Positions 16,984 through 26,159 are shown, counted from the stretch's first letter. The stretch: DNA of 64,000 bases from Pseudoduganella guangdongensis (GCF_009857475.1 NZ_WWCJ01000006.1:62001-126000), one strand, 5' to 3'. A program made the numbers and translations. Notes: generated by a model from the letters alone, not told the origin.

Positions 16984-18315
16984 TTAGTTCTTTTTCCATG
17001 TGGTAGCGCCAATCAGCGTAACCCCGGGGGTCTGCGAATTTCGGAAGACGTAACCCGCTTCTTCCACATTCGGGCCACTGATAAAGCCTTTGATCCGGGT
17101 GGCTGAAGCTGATGAGCTTTCCATTTGGCCGCGCAGGTCAATCGTGCCTTTGCCATTTACGTCGTAGCTGCGCTGGTCGGCGGTAACAACCAGGCCCGTA
17201 TCAAACGTGCGGTTGACGAAGTTGATTGCCAATTTGCCGGATTCGACGTTGGCGCTCATTTCTTCGCCATTTGCGCGCAGCATGCTGGCTTCGCTATTCA
17301 CCAGGCTGAAGGCTACCGTGCCCTCTTTTGGCATGACCAGGGTGGCGCCTTTCAGGCGTGCCACGGCATATTGCCCCTCGAATGCCACGACATCGGTCGT
17401 GTTCTGCCGAATCGCTTCCGGCATCACCGCCTGCCCGGCCACAGTCTGCCAGCGGCCCCAGAACACTTCCTGTGGTTTTGGCACTGGCGGATCAACAACT
17501 ACAATCGGCGGCACAACAACCGGTGGTTTCGGGGTTGGGTCCGGCGTTGGGGTTGGCGTCGGGTCAACCGCTGGGCGCACATTGCTCAAGGCTTGCTCGA
17601 TCTTTTGCGGGTCCAGGTTCACGGTGCCGGTGGTTACCGTGCTGGCGGTCGTCACCTTGCCAGCTGGTTCGTCCGGCCTTGGTTTTTCGGTCTGGTCTGG
17701 CGACAGCGACGGGTTGTTCAGCAGCTGAGGCGCAGCCTGGCCACGTTGCACTTGCAGCAACATGCCTGCCTGGCCGGCGAACAATTCGCGGCTGGCGCTC
17801 CCTTCGCATGGGCCTACCCCTTCGGCGGTACAGGCGCCGGCAAACGGTGCCATCACCACGCCGCCGGAGTGCACCACCACGCGCGAGGTCTGCTGGTCTG
17901 TATATACGACAAAGTCGGTACCGCGCACGCCAATGGCGGCGACCGGGGTGTTAAAGCGGAAATTCTGGCGGGCCAGTTTGACACCCTGGCCGGAAATGGC
18001 GCGCGCCACACCCTGGGTCAGTTCCAGCTTGACCTTGGTATTGGCGGGGTTGGCCGCATCCACCTTATAAGTAACAATGCGGGCCGTGCTGTTCGGGCGC
18101 AGCACCAGGAAGCCGGCGTCCACCGTCTTAATATAGATGGCACCGTCGGCGCCGGTACGGATCTCGTCGCCTTCGTTGACGGCTGCCTCCAGCTTGGCGG
18201 CCTGTTTGCCCACCTGTACCTGGCCCGTGACAAATACCACGCGCCCAGCCTCGCCGCCCCACGCGAGTGTTGTGGACACTAAAAGTCCGGTAGCGATAAT
18301 GTATTTGCTCAGCAT
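16984..18315 (-). CDS. FecR domain-containing secreted protein
   Basis: A 443-residue protein with a Sec signal peptide (residues 1-20). A FecR domain spans about residues 25-150: GRVVFVTGQVQVG, EGDEIRTGADGAIYIKT, and FRFNTPVAAIGVRGTDFVVYTD, the hallmark motif. A Pro/Val-rich linker with PTPTPDPTPKP repeats (about 255-290) leads to a C-terminal beta-rich domain. Unlike iron-regulatory FecR there is no membrane anchor or sigma factor, so this is the stand-alone periplasmic or surface type. It is divergent from the CHASE2 cyclase, with a Crp box between; such trios (FecR, CHASE2 cyclase, TPR/barrel) recur in related bacteria. It may be a periplasmic sensor or scaffold for the cyclase; that is inference. 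Confidence 0.82.
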   Translation of the reverse strand: MLSKYIIATGLLVSTTLAWGGEAGRVVFVTGQVQVGKQAAKLEAAVNEGDEIRTGADGAIYIKTVDAGFLVLRPNSTARIVTYKVDAANPANTKVKLELTQGVARAISGQGVKLARQNFRFNTPVAAIGVRGTDFVVYTDQQTSRVVVHSGGVVMAPFAGACTAEGVGPCEGSASRELFAGQAGMLLQVQRGQAAPQLLNNPSLSPDQTEKPRPDEPAGKVTTASTVTTGTVNLDPQKIEQALSNVRPAVDPTPTPTPDPTPKPPVVVPPIVVVDPPVPKPQEVFWGRWQTVAGQAVMPEAIRQNTTDVVAFEGQYAVARLKGATLVMPKEGTVAFSLVNSEASMLRANGEEMSANVESGKLAINFVNRTFDTGLVVTADQRSYDVNGKGTIDLRGQMESSSASATRIKGFISGPNVEEAGYVFRNSQTPGVTLIGATTWKKN

Positions 18316-18362
18316 AAATTTCTCCAGTTATGCGCCATTGTCCGCCCTCCAGCTGAAAAGTC

Positions 18363-18378
18363 TGTGATAGCAATCACA
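18363..18378. promoter_or_regulatory. Crp box between fecR-like and adenylate cyclase genes
   Basis: TGTGATAGCAATCACA is a perfect TGTGA-N6-TCACA site in the 196-bp divergent region. Toward fecR, a weak -10 (GACAAT, 18337-18342 on the - strand) gives a centre-to-start distance of about 40 bp. Toward the cyclase, the nearest -10 candidate is TATACT at 18444-18449, which would put the site at about -85. The cyclase may therefore be under feedback control by its own product. Confidence 0.7.
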
Positions 18379-18511
18379 AATTACAGATGTTACAGCTCGT
18401 TACATCCGTATGCCGCAGCCTCTCTCCTATGCAAGATTCCGGTTATACTGTTAAAGTTCGAACTATTACCTTATTAGCAACAAGTCTTTCGGCGGGCGAA
18501 ATAACAACACA

Positions 18512-20353
18512 ATGACGACATTGGCTCCCGAAAGCACGCGCCCTTCGATTGCACTCCTGCTCAAATTCCTGATTTCTGCCGCTGCACTTGCCCTGTGCGC
18601 CCTGCCCCAGTGGCTGCCGCAGCAGCATTGGTGGTTGCATGTGGGGGACGAGTGGCTGCGCGACCGTTTCATTGAGCTGCGGGCCACCCCGCAGCACGAA
18701 AGCCGCATCCTGGTGGTGGATATCGACGAGACCAGCTTGCACCAGCAACCCTGGCCTTGGCCACGCGAGCGCCTGGCGGAGCTGGTGGAAACTTTGCTCA
18801 CCCTGGGTGCGCGCGGCGTGGCGCTGGATATTTTGCAGGGCGAGCCGGCCGATCCGGCGGGCGATGCGCGCATGGCCATGCTGGCGCAGCACGGCCCGGT
18901 GGTGCTGGCCCAGATGTTTGATTACCAGCCGCGCCCGGCGCCTTTGCGCCAGGGGCAATTGGGCGGCGGGCAGGCGGGCGTGGTTGCGGGCGCGCTGCCG
19001 GCGACTGGCTTTATTGCCAACCATGATGGTTTGGCACGAGCGCGCTACTTCGGCAATATCGGCGTGCTGCCGGACCCGGACGGCGTGCTGCGGCGGGTGC
19101 CTATGGCCACCGAGTACCAGGGCCGCACCTACCCTACCCTGTCGCGCGCGCTGCTGGATTGCTGTAGCGGCAAGCCGGCGGCGCCGCTGGCGGAGGGCCA
19201 GGTACGCGTGCCCTACCGCCGCGCGTGGGAGGCGTACGACGTGGCGAAGGCGGGTGATGTATTGGCCGGACGGCTGAGCGCGGCCGATGTGCAGGGCCGT
19301 TTGGTGTTGATTGGTTCGTCCTCCCTCAGCATTGGCGACCGGGTGGCAACGCCGCTGGCGGCGTCGACAGCCGGTTTGCTGGTGCATGCTGCCATGTTGG
19401 ACGCGCAGCTGGATGCGCAAGCCGGGCTGGCGCCAAAGGCGTGGCCGGGGCGGCCGCTGGCCGTTGCGTTCACGCTGGTGGTGGTGGTGCTGGCGGCGTT
19501 CACGCTGCCGCGCTTGTCGGCTCTGTGGAATGCGGCGCTGCTGGGCGGCAGTTCCGTGGCCTGGGTCGGCATGGCGTATGTGATTGCGCCGCACGACCAA
19601 TGGTTTGCGCCTGCCGCGCCCTTGCTGGCCAACTTGCTGCTGCTGGCACTGGCGGTGCCGCTGCATTGGCAGCTGGCGCAGAAGCGTTCGCGCCAGTTGC
19701 TGGGCACGCTGCGCCAGTATGTGGCGAAGGACGTAGTGGACGAGCTGCTGCGCAGCGAAATGAAAGATCCGCTGGCTCCGCGCCAGCTACAGGTAACGAC
19801 TTTGATTGCGGATATGCAGGGTTATACAACACAGGTGGAAGCATTGTCCCTGGAGGAAGCGGCGAATCTGACGCGCGATTTCCTCGATTGCCTGACGCGC
19901 CCGGTGCTGCGGCACCAGGGCACGCTCGACAAATTCACTGGTGACGGCCTGGTGGCCTTCTGGGGCGCGCCACTGCCGAACGCGGACCACGCCGATCTGG
20001 CGCTGGATGCGGCGCGCGACATGCTGCGCGAAGTGGCCGAGTTCAGCCGCCAGCGCGCGGCGCGCGGCCTGCCGCCTTTGCGCGTGCGGATCGGCATCGA
20101 GAGCGGGCCGGCCATGGCGGGCGATTATGGTTCCAGCGAACGCAGCATCTATACCGCCGTGGGCGATAGTGTCAACACGGCAGCGCGCCTGGAACAAGCC
20201 GCACGCGACTATCCTTATGACCTGATCGTGGGCGAAGGCGCGGTGGCCCGCGCGCGCCGCCACCGTTTCCTGCCGCTGGGCGAGCGCCAGTTGCGCGGCA
20301 AGGAAAAGCCGCTGCAGGTCTACACGCTGGACGACAGGCTGGAGCAAGCATGA
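18512..20353 (+). CDS. CHASE2 domain class III adenylate cyclase
   Basis: A 613-residue inner-membrane protein. It has one N-terminal membrane helix (about residues 14-34), a periplasmic CHASE2 sensor domain (about 40-290: ILVVDIDETSL, LVLIGSSS), three further helices (about 310-395) and a cytosolic class III cyclase domain. Metal-binding Asp434 (ADMQGYT) and Asp478 (KFTGDG) are present, as are the adenine-selecting pair Lys474/Asp552 and transition-state residues Asn555 and Arg559 (GDSVNTAARL). This combination points to cAMP rather than cGMP. The stop overlaps the next gene (ATGA). A Crp-type regulator lies three genes downstream. Confidence 0.9.
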   Translation: MTTLAPESTRPSIALLLKFLISAAALALCALPQWLPQQHWWLHVGDEWLRDRFIELRATPQHESRILVVDIDETSLHQQPWPWPRERLAELVETLLTLGARGVALDILQGEPADPAGDARMAMLAQHGPVVLAQMFDYQPRPAPLRQGQLGGGQAGVVAGALPATGFIANHDGLARARYFGNIGVLPDPDGVLRRVPMATEYQGRTYPTLSRALLDCCSGKPAAPLAEGQVRVPYRRAWEAYDVAKAGDVLAGRLSAADVQGRLVLIGSSSLSIGDRVATPLAASTAGLLVHAAMLDAQLDAQAGLAPKAWPGRPLAVAFTLVVVVLAAFTLPRLSALWNAALLGGSSVAWVGMAYVIAPHDQWFAPAAPLLANLLLLALAVPLHWQLAQKRSRQLLGTLRQYVAKDVVDELLRSEMKDPLAPRQLQVTTLIADMQGYTTQVEALSLEEAANLTRDFLDCLTRPVLRHQGTLDKFTGDGLVAFWGAPLPNADHADLALDAARDMLREVAEFSRQRAARGLPPLRVRIGIESGPAMAGDYGSSERSIYTAVGDSVNTAARLEQAARDYPYDLIVGEGAVARARRHRFLPLGERQLRGKEKPLQVYTLDDRLEQA

Positions 20354-21609
20354 TGCGCCTGCATTCGGCCCTGCCGTCCACCCTGCTGGCTGCCTTGCTG
20401 GCCGCGCAGCCTTGTGCGGCGGCGCTGGCCGATGAGGCGGCGCCGCAGCCAAGCGCGCCGCGCAATGAGGCATACCAGGCCGGCGTGCGCGCTGTCGACG
20501 CCGGCCGCCTGGAAGAGGCGATCGAACTGCTGCGCACGGCCGTGGCGGAAGACCCGAACAATGCCGGCGCCGTGCTGGAACTGGCCCTGGCGCATTGCGA
20601 GCTGGGCCATACGGAAGAGGCGCTGCGCCTGTTCGACGAAATCAACCGTGCCTACAACCCGCCGCCCGGCATTGTCGACGTGATCAACACCTACCGCGCC
20701 GCCGGCTGCCGTGCGCGCGACACGCGCCCGGCCTCGTGGGCGGTGGGCATTGCGCGCGGCCACGACAACAACGTGAACCAGGGCGTGCGCCAGCCGACGG
20801 TGCGCCTGGGCACGGGCGAGAACGAGGGGGAGTACCAGCTCGATCCGGAATTCCTGCCCAAGGCCGACAGCTACACCGCGCTGAACGGCTCCTACGTGCG
20901 GCCGCTGAATGCGCGCGGCACGCTGGGCATTGTGCAGGCCACGCTGCGGCGCCACGACCACCAGCATTCGCAGGACAGCGCCACCATGCTGGCCGGGATC
21001 GAGCATTCCTGGTACCTGGGCCGCTGGCGCGCGCGCGCTGCCGCCGTGCTGGGCGCCGGCACGCTGGATGGGCAGCTCTACCAGCGCCAGCAGCAGTTGC
21101 AGCTGCGCGCCGCGCCGCCGATCACCCTGGCGCAGAACTGGGACGTGGCGCTGGCCGCCAATGCCAGCCACGTCAGCTACACCACGCGCCAGGATTACGA
21201 CAGCAGCACCTTTGAGCTGGGCGCCATTGCGACTTACCGCAGCAAGCGCGACCAGGTCCAGCTGACCCTGCATTCCGCGCGCGACAACGGCTCGGCAACC
21301 CGTCCGGGCGGCGACCGCCGCGGCTGGTTTGCCAACGCCCAGTGGTACACCATGCTGAAGACCGGCTGGTATGCCGAGGCGGGCCTGACCCACCAGCACT
21401 GGCAAGGCGAGCGCGCCTATTCGCCGGGGCTGATCGCGCAATCGCGGCGGCAGGATACGACCACCGGCCGCGCCGCCTTGCAATGGTATTTCCGCCCCAA
21501 TGTCAGCCTGCAACTGGAAGCGCGCGCCGTGCGCAACCACGAGAACATCGCGCTGTTCCAATATAATAGCCGGGCGGTCCAGCTCAATTTGCGCTGGGAT
21601 AATTTTTAA
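20350..21609 (+). CDS. TPR and outer-membrane beta-barrel protein
   Basis: A 419-residue protein with a signal peptide (residues 1-27), two TPR-like helical repeats (about 38-115: NEAYQAGVRAVDAGRLEEAI, AGAVLELALAHCELGHTEEA) and a C-terminal barrel of amphipathic strands ending in Phe (LNLRWDNF), the outer-membrane insertion signature. A periplasmic TPR followed by a barrel is the architecture of Slam-type surface lipoprotein translocators, but similarity is only at that level. It overlaps the cyclase stop by 4 bp and so is translationally coupled. It could be the surface partner of the FecR/CHASE2 signalling trio. Confidence 0.7.
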   Translation: MMRLHSALPSTLLAALLAAQPCAAALADEAAPQPSAPRNEAYQAGVRAVDAGRLEEAIELLRTAVAEDPNNAGAVLELALAHCELGHTEEALRLFDEINRAYNPPPGIVDVINTYRAAGCRARDTRPASWAVGIARGHDNNVNQGVRQPTVRLGTGENEGEYQLDPEFLPKADSYTALNGSYVRPLNARGTLGIVQATLRRHDHQHSQDSATMLAGIEHSWYLGRWRARAAAVLGAGTLDGQLYQRQQQLQLRAAPPITLAQNWDVALAANASHVSYTTRQDYDSSTFELGAIATYRSKRDQVQLTLHSARDNGSATRPGGDRRGWFANAQWYTMLKTGWYAEAGLTHQHWQGERAYSPGLIAQSRRQDTTTGRAALQWYFRPNVSLQLEARAVRNHENIALFQYNSRAVQLNLRWDNF

Positions 21610-21639
21610 GCGGCCTGGCCGCGCAGGCGGAATATCATC

Positions 21640-21966
21640 ATGGGTTGGGAAGTTGTGCTGTTCATTTTGGCAATTGCAGGCGTGACCGTCGGCTGCCTGT
21701 TGCCTGCCAATTGGCTGCCCTTGCTGCCGCATGACAAATGGCTGCATTTCGTGGCGTTTGCCGGCCTGACCGTGCTGGCGGCGCGCATTACCCCGGTGGG
21801 AGTGCCGCTGCTGTTCACGCTGGGCGCCCTGCTGCTGGCGGGCTGGCTGATCGAAGTCTTGCAAAAGCTGGTCCCCGGCCGCAATTTCTGCTGGCGCGAT
21901 ATGGCCGCCAATGCGGCCGGCATCGCGGTGGCTGCCGCCGGCATCGTGCTGGTGCGGGCTTTTTAA
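21640..21966 (+). CDS. VanZ-like family protein
   Basis: A 108-residue membrane protein with three to four hydrophobic helices and the VanZ-like sequence HDKWLHFVAFAGLTVLAA (residues 31-48), followed by EVLQKLVPGRNFCWRDMAANAAG, in which the charged RD-N motif is typical. Function is not established; relatives occur near envelope and polysaccharide genes. It is 30 bp after the barrel gene and 7 bp before the Crp-like gene, so it belongs to the same operon. Confidence 0.78.
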   Translation: MGWEVVLFILAIAGVTVGCLLPANWLPLLPHDKWLHFVAFAGLTVLAARITPVGVPLLFTLGALLLAGWLIEVLQKLVPGRNFCWRDMAANAAGIAVAAAGIVLVRAF

Positions 21967-21973
21967 AATAACC

Positions 21974-22756
21974 ATGGCAACTGCAAAGAATAAAACCCAC
22001 GATCCTGAGCAAGACCTGGTCCCGGCCGCTGCGGCCGCGCAGGTGGCTGCCGCCCCGTCGGGCGAGGCCAATGCGGCGCAAGTCAATTTGCAAATCCATT
22101 TACGCAAGATTCCCCTGCTCGCCAACCTGAGCGAGGAGGAGATGACGCGCGTCAAGGCCGACCTGCGCGTGCGCGCTTTCAACAAGCGCGACGTGGTACT
22201 GCAAAAAGGCGCGCCGGGCGACAGCCTGCTGTTCCTGCTGAGCGGTTCGCTGCAGGTGGTGGACGTGACCGAGGATGGGCGCGCCATCGGCCTGCGCATG
22301 CTCAAGCCGGGCGACTTCTTTGGCGAGATCGCCGTCATCAACGGTTCGCTGCGTTCGGCCTCCGTGGTGGCGCTGAGCGGCGGCCTGCTGGCCCTGTTGC
22401 CGCGCAATACCGCGCTGCACCTGTTCGCGCACTCCCCTTCCGTGGCGAACCAGATGCTGCGCTTCCTGGCCGAAAAAGTGCAGCGCGATTCCGAATTCCG
22501 CGCCCTGCTCAGCATCCACAACACCTCGCGCCGCATTTACACCTTCATCGAGCTGCTGAAGCAGCAGAAAGAAGGCAACGTGCACGTGGTGGAAAACCTG
22601 CCGACCCACCAGGATATTGCCAATATGATCAACACCAGCCGCGAGACCGTGACCCGCACGCTGATGGCGCTGGCACAGCAGGGCATCATCGAAAAAGGCA
22701 CGCACCGCCTGGTCATCGTCAAGCCGGAGGCGCTGCAAAAGTTGGCACAAGGTTAA
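21974..22756 (+). CDS. Crp/Fnr family regulator with cAMP-type binding pocket
   Basis: A 260-residue regulator. A 45-residue Ala-rich N-terminal extension precedes the cyclic-nucleotide fold. The phosphate-binding cassette keeps Gly117-Glu118 and Arg127-Ser128 (GEIAVINGSLRSAS), the residues that hold cAMP in E. coli Crp. The C-terminal winged helix has TSRETVTRTL; Arg223, Glu224 and Arg228 match Crp Arg180, Glu181 and Arg185, which read TGTGA. No Fnr-type Cys cluster is present. The start at 21974 follows the VanZ stop closely; the longer frame overlaps it. Encoded in the same run as the adenylate cyclase, it is the natural reader of the three TGTGA-N6-TCACA boxes in this block. Confidence 0.88.
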   Translation: MATAKNKTHDPEQDLVPAAAAAQVAAAPSGEANAAQVNLQIHLRKIPLLANLSEEEMTRVKADLRVRAFNKRDVVLQKGAPGDSLLFLLSGSLQVVDVTEDGRAIGLRMLKPGDFFGEIAVINGSLRSASVVALSGGLLALLPRNTALHLFAHSPSVANQMLRFLAEKVQRDSEFRALLSIHNTSRRIYTFIELLKQQKEGNVHVVENLPTHQDIANMINTSRETVTRTLMALAQQGIIEKGTHRLVIVKPEALQKLAQG

Positions 22757-22845
22757 GCGGCCAGCTTACGTTTAGACACAAACTGCGGAAAGGGCAAATA
22801 GTTGCCGGTGGTATAATTTCGCCTTTTGTTCAGGCACCCCTTTCC

Positions 22846-23646
22846 ATGATTTCACGCACAATGCTGGGCGGAATCTGGCGCTATCGCAGCTTCATCGCCG
22901 GCAGCGTCAAACGTGAATTCCAGGCCAAATACCGCAATTCCCTGCTCGGGGCCGCGTGGGCCATCCTGCATCCGCTGGCCATGATCGTGGTGTACACCGT
23001 GATCTTTTCGCAAGTGATGGGCAACCGCCTGAAAGGCGTGGACAGCGCCTTCGCTTACAGCATCTACCTGTGCGCCGGCGTGCTGACCTGGGGCTTGTTC
23101 GCGGAGATCACCTCGCGCAGCCAGTCGGTCTTCCTGGACCATGCCAACCTATTGAAAAAGCTCCAATTCCCGCGCATTTGCCTGCCTATCGTGGTGGTGC
23201 TGAACGCGCTGGTGAATTTTGCGATCATCTTCGCGCTGTTCCTGGTGTTCCTGGTCCTGTCCGGCACCTTCCCGGGCTGGGTGGCGCTAGCCATGCTGCC
23301 GGTGCTGGCCGTGCATATCCTGTTTGCGGTGGGCCTGGGCATGATCCTGGGCGTGCTGAATGTGTTCTTCCGCGACGTTGGCCAGTTCTTCACCATCGCG
23401 CTGCAGTTCTGGTTCTGGTTCACGCCTATCGTGTACCCGTCCAGCGCCCTGCCGGAAGGCGTGCGCGCCTGGCTGGCATGGAACCCGCTGGCGGCGCTGA
23501 CCGCCGCCTACCAGGGCATCTTTGTCGCGCACACGCTGCCGCACTGGGGCAGCCTGCTGCCGGCCGCGCTGCTGGCGTTGCTGTTCTGCGCGGTGGGCCT
23601 GCAACTGTTCCGCAAACGCGCGGGCGAAATGGTGGATGAACTGTAA
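22846..23646 (+). CDS. wzm: ABC transporter permease for polysaccharide export (Wzm-like)
   Basis: A 266-residue inner-membrane protein of the ABC-2 type with six helices. The N-terminal amphipathic segment FIAGSVKREFQAKYRNSLLGAAWAILHP (in part) is the hallmark of O-antigen/teichoic-acid permeases, followed by FFRDVGQFFTIALQFWFWFTPIVYP near residues 170-195. It forms the channel through which a lipid-linked, fully built O-polysaccharide crosses the inner membrane. A TATAAT at 22812-22817 marks the promoter of the whole locus. Its last codon overlaps the start of wzt. Confidence 0.92.
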   Translation: MISRTMLGGIWRYRSFIAGSVKREFQAKYRNSLLGAAWAILHPLAMIVVYTVIFSQVMGNRLKGVDSAFAYSIYLCAGVLTWGLFAEITSRSQSVFLDHANLLKKLQFPRICLPIVVVLNALVNFAIIFALFLVFLVLSGTFPGWVALAMLPVLAVHILFAVGLGMILGVLNVFFRDVGQFFTIALQFWFWFTPIVYPSSALPEGVRAWLAWNPLAALTAAYQGIFVAHTLPHWGSLLPAALLALLFCAVGLQLFRKRAGEMVDEL

Positions 23647-24866
23647 TGGGCAGCATAATCGTCAAGAACCTGGGCAAAGCCTATAAGACCTACCCCAACC
23701 AATGGGACCGGCTGGCCGAATGGCTGGTGCCGGGCAAACGCCAGCGCCACACCCTGAAGTGGGTGCTGCAGGACATCAGCTTCCAGCTGGCGCCGGGCGA
23801 GGCGGTCGGCATCATCGGCATCAACGGCGCCGGCAAGAGCACCTTGCTCAAGCTGATCACCGGCACCGCGCAGCCGAGCACCGGCAGCGTCGCCATCAGC
23901 GGCAACGTGGCCGCCCTGCTGGAGCTGGGCATGGGCTTCCATCCCGACTTCACCGGGCGCCAGAACGCATATATGGCGGGCCAGCTGCTGGGCCTGGGCG
24001 CCGATGAGATCACCGCCCTGATGCCGCAGATCGAGGCCTTTGCCGAAATTGGCGACTATATCGACCAGCCGGTGCGCGTGTATTCGTCGGGCATGCAGAT
24101 GCGCCTGGCGTTCAGCGTGGCCACTGTGCGCCGGCCGGACGTGCTGATCGTGGACGAGGCGCTGTCGGTGGGCGATGCCTATTTCCAGCACAAGAGCTTC
24201 CAGCGCATCCGCGAATACCGCCAGCAGGGCACGACCCTGCTGATCGTCAGCCATGACCGCGCGGCCATGCAAGCCATTTGCGACCGCGCCATCCTGCTCG
24301 ACCGCGGCCACCTGGCCAAACAGGGCACGCCGGAAGAAGTGATGGATTTCTACAATGCGCTGATCGCCGAGCGCGAAGGGTCGACCGTGCAGCAGGTGCT
24401 GACCGACGAGGGCCGGGTGCAGACCAGTTCCGGCACCGGCCACGCCACCGTGACCGAGATCGCGCTGGAGAACGAGGAAGGCGCGCCGCAGGAGGTGCTG
24501 AACGTGGGCGTGCCGGTCACGCTGCGCGTCAAGGTGCGCATCAACCAGGCGGTGCCGCGCCTGGTGCTGGGCTATATGATCAAGGACCGCCTGGGCCAGG
24601 CGATCTACGGCACCAATACGCACCATATGCAGCAGCCGCTGGAAAACCTGCAGGCCGGTGAGGAAGTCGAATACCGCTTCCGCTTCCCGCTCAACCTGGG
24701 TGCCGGCAGCTATTCCATCACGACCGCGCTGACCAGCAGCGAAACCCACCTGGCCGACAATTACGAATGGCGCGACCTGGCCTCGCTGTTCATCGTCATG
24801 AACATGAACCGGCGCGAGTTCGTCGGCAGCAGCTGGCTGGAACCGCACGTGGAGATTACCCGATGA
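23646..24866 (+). CDS. wzt: ABC transporter ATP-binding protein with C-terminal glycan-binding domain (Wzt-like)
   Basis: A 406-residue protein. The ATPase domain (residues 1-245) has Walker A GINGAGKST (about 59-67), the VYSSGMQMRLAFS signature and LIVDEALSVGD. Residues 265-405 form the Wzt C-terminal beta-sandwich (TVTEIALENEEG, VKVRINQAVPRLVLGYMIKD, YGTNTHHM), which in E. coli O9a binds the modified non-reducing end of the finished chain and so couples capping to export. It directly follows wzm and overlaps the methyltransferase gene (ATGA). Confidence 0.93.
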   Translation: MGSIIVKNLGKAYKTYPNQWDRLAEWLVPGKRQRHTLKWVLQDISFQLAPGEAVGIIGINGAGKSTLLKLITGTAQPSTGSVAISGNVAALLELGMGFHPDFTGRQNAYMAGQLLGLGADEITALMPQIEAFAEIGDYIDQPVRVYSSGMQMRLAFSVATVRRPDVLIVDEALSVGDAYFQHKSFQRIREYRQQGTTLLIVSHDRAAMQAICDRAILLDRGHLAKQGTPEEVMDFYNALIAEREGSTVQQVLTDEGRVQTSSGTGHATVTEIALENEEGAPQEVLNVGVPVTLRVKVRINQAVPRLVLGYMIKDRLGQAIYGTNTHHMQQPLENLQAGEEVEYRFRFPLNLGAGSYSITTALTSSETHLADNYEWRDLASLFIVMNMNRREFVGSSWLEPHVEITR

Positions 24867-26158
24867 GCCAACCTTTCTACCGCGCTTTCGAGGACCGCTA
24901 TCGCGGCTCGCGCGAAACCATCAAGCAGCGCCTGCGCGCCTACCAGCCGTTCCTGGAGCCGCTTTTGGCCCTGGGCGAGGCGCAAGGCCGGCCGGCCGCG
25001 CTCGACCTGGGCTGCGGCCGCGGCGAGTGGCTGGAGCTCCTGGGCGAACAGGGCTTCGCCGCGCGCGGCATCGACCTGGACGAAGGCATGCTGGCGGCTT
25101 GCCGCGAGCGCGGCCTGCAGGTGCAGAACCAGGACGCCCTGGCCGCCCTGCGCGCCTGCCCGGACGCCAGCCTGGCGCTGGTGTCCTCCTTCCACCTGGT
25201 GGAGCACCTGCCGTTCGACCTGGTGCGCGAACTGGTGAGCGAGGCGCTGCGCGCGCTGCAGCCGGGCGGCCTGCTGGTGATGGAGACGCCCAACCCGGAG
25301 AACCTGACCGTGGGCGCCACCAGCTTCTACATGGACCCGACCCACCTGCATCCGCTGCCGCCAAGCCTGCTCTCCTTCGCGACCGAGCATGCCGGTTTCG
25401 CGCGCAGCAAGGTGGTGCGCCTGCAGGAGGAAGCGCGCCTGCACGACGCGGCAACCCCGCTGGCCCTGATCACCGTGCTGGAAGGCGTGAGCCCGGACTA
25501 CGCCGTGGTAGCGCAGAAAAACGGTGCGGCCGGCCAGCTGACGCCGTTCGACGCCGCCTTCGACGCCGGCTACGGCATCGCACTGGGCCCGCTGGCGCAG
25601 CGCTATGAGGAGCAGCGCGCCGCCCAGCACGCCCAACTGCACCTGCTGGTACAAAGCCTGCAGCAGCAGAACAGCGCGTCCAACGAGACACTGGGCCGGC
25701 TGCAAGCGGCCCTGGCGGCGCAGGAGCACCGCACCGGCCAGCTGGAGCAGCGCATCCAGGGCGCCGAATCGCACGCGGCGGAAATGGGCCAGCGCGTGGT
25801 CGACCTGCTCAACAGCCGCTCCTGGCGCATCACCGAGCCGCTGCGCCGCGCCGGCGATATCGCGCGCCGCCTGCGCGCCGCCCAGCGCGAAGGCCGCATG
25901 CAGCAAGCCGTTAAAAACCGCGCACGGCGCGCGCTGCACCGCACCGGCGGCTACGTGCTGGGCAACCGGCGCCTGAAGGCCGTCGCGCTGCACGTACTGC
26001 GCTACATGCCGGGCCTGCGCGCCCGCCTGTTCAACCTCATGCTCACGCATGACGCCGCGCCGTCCCAGCCGCTGCTGGCCGACGGCGGCAACGGCCTGTC
26101 TCCGCGCGCCGCCCGCGTGCTGCGCGAACTGCAAGCGCTACAAGCTAGGAAACAATAA
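24863..26158 (+). CDS. WbdD-like methyltransferase with coiled coil (putative chain terminator)
   Basis: A 431-residue protein. Residues 1-210 are a class I SAM methyltransferase (LDLGCGRGEW, GIDLDEGML, SFHLVEHLPF). About residues 245-320 form a Gln/Glu-rich coiled coil, and the C-terminal 100 residues are strongly basic amphipathic helices (RRAGDIARRLRAAQREGR), likely membrane-binding. Gene order wzm-wzt-methyltransferase-glycosyltransferase equals that of E. coli O8/O9a, where WbdD caps the polymer and its coiled coil sets chain length. No kinase domain is visible, so methyl capping as in O8 is the better model. The start at 24863 overlaps the wzt stop. Confidence 0.82.
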   Translation: MSQPFYRAFEDRYRGSRETIKQRLRAYQPFLEPLLALGEAQGRPAALDLGCGRGEWLELLGEQGFAARGIDLDEGMLAACRERGLQVQNQDALAALRACPDASLALVSSFHLVEHLPFDLVRELVSEALRALQPGGLLVMETPNPENLTVGATSFYMDPTHLHPLPPSLLSFATEHAGFARSKVVRLQEEARLHDAATPLALITVLEGVSPDYAVVAQKNGAAGQLTPFDAAFDAGYGIALGPLAQRYEEQRAAQHAQLHLLVQSLQQQNSASNETLGRLQAALAAQEHRTGQLEQRIQGAESHAAEMGQRVVDLLNSRSWRITEPLRRAGDIARRLRAAQREGRMQQAVKNRARRALHRTGGYVLGNRRLKAVALHVLRYMPGLRARLFNLMLTHDAAPSQPLLADGGNGLSPRAARVLRELQALQARKQ

Positions 26159-26159
26159 G

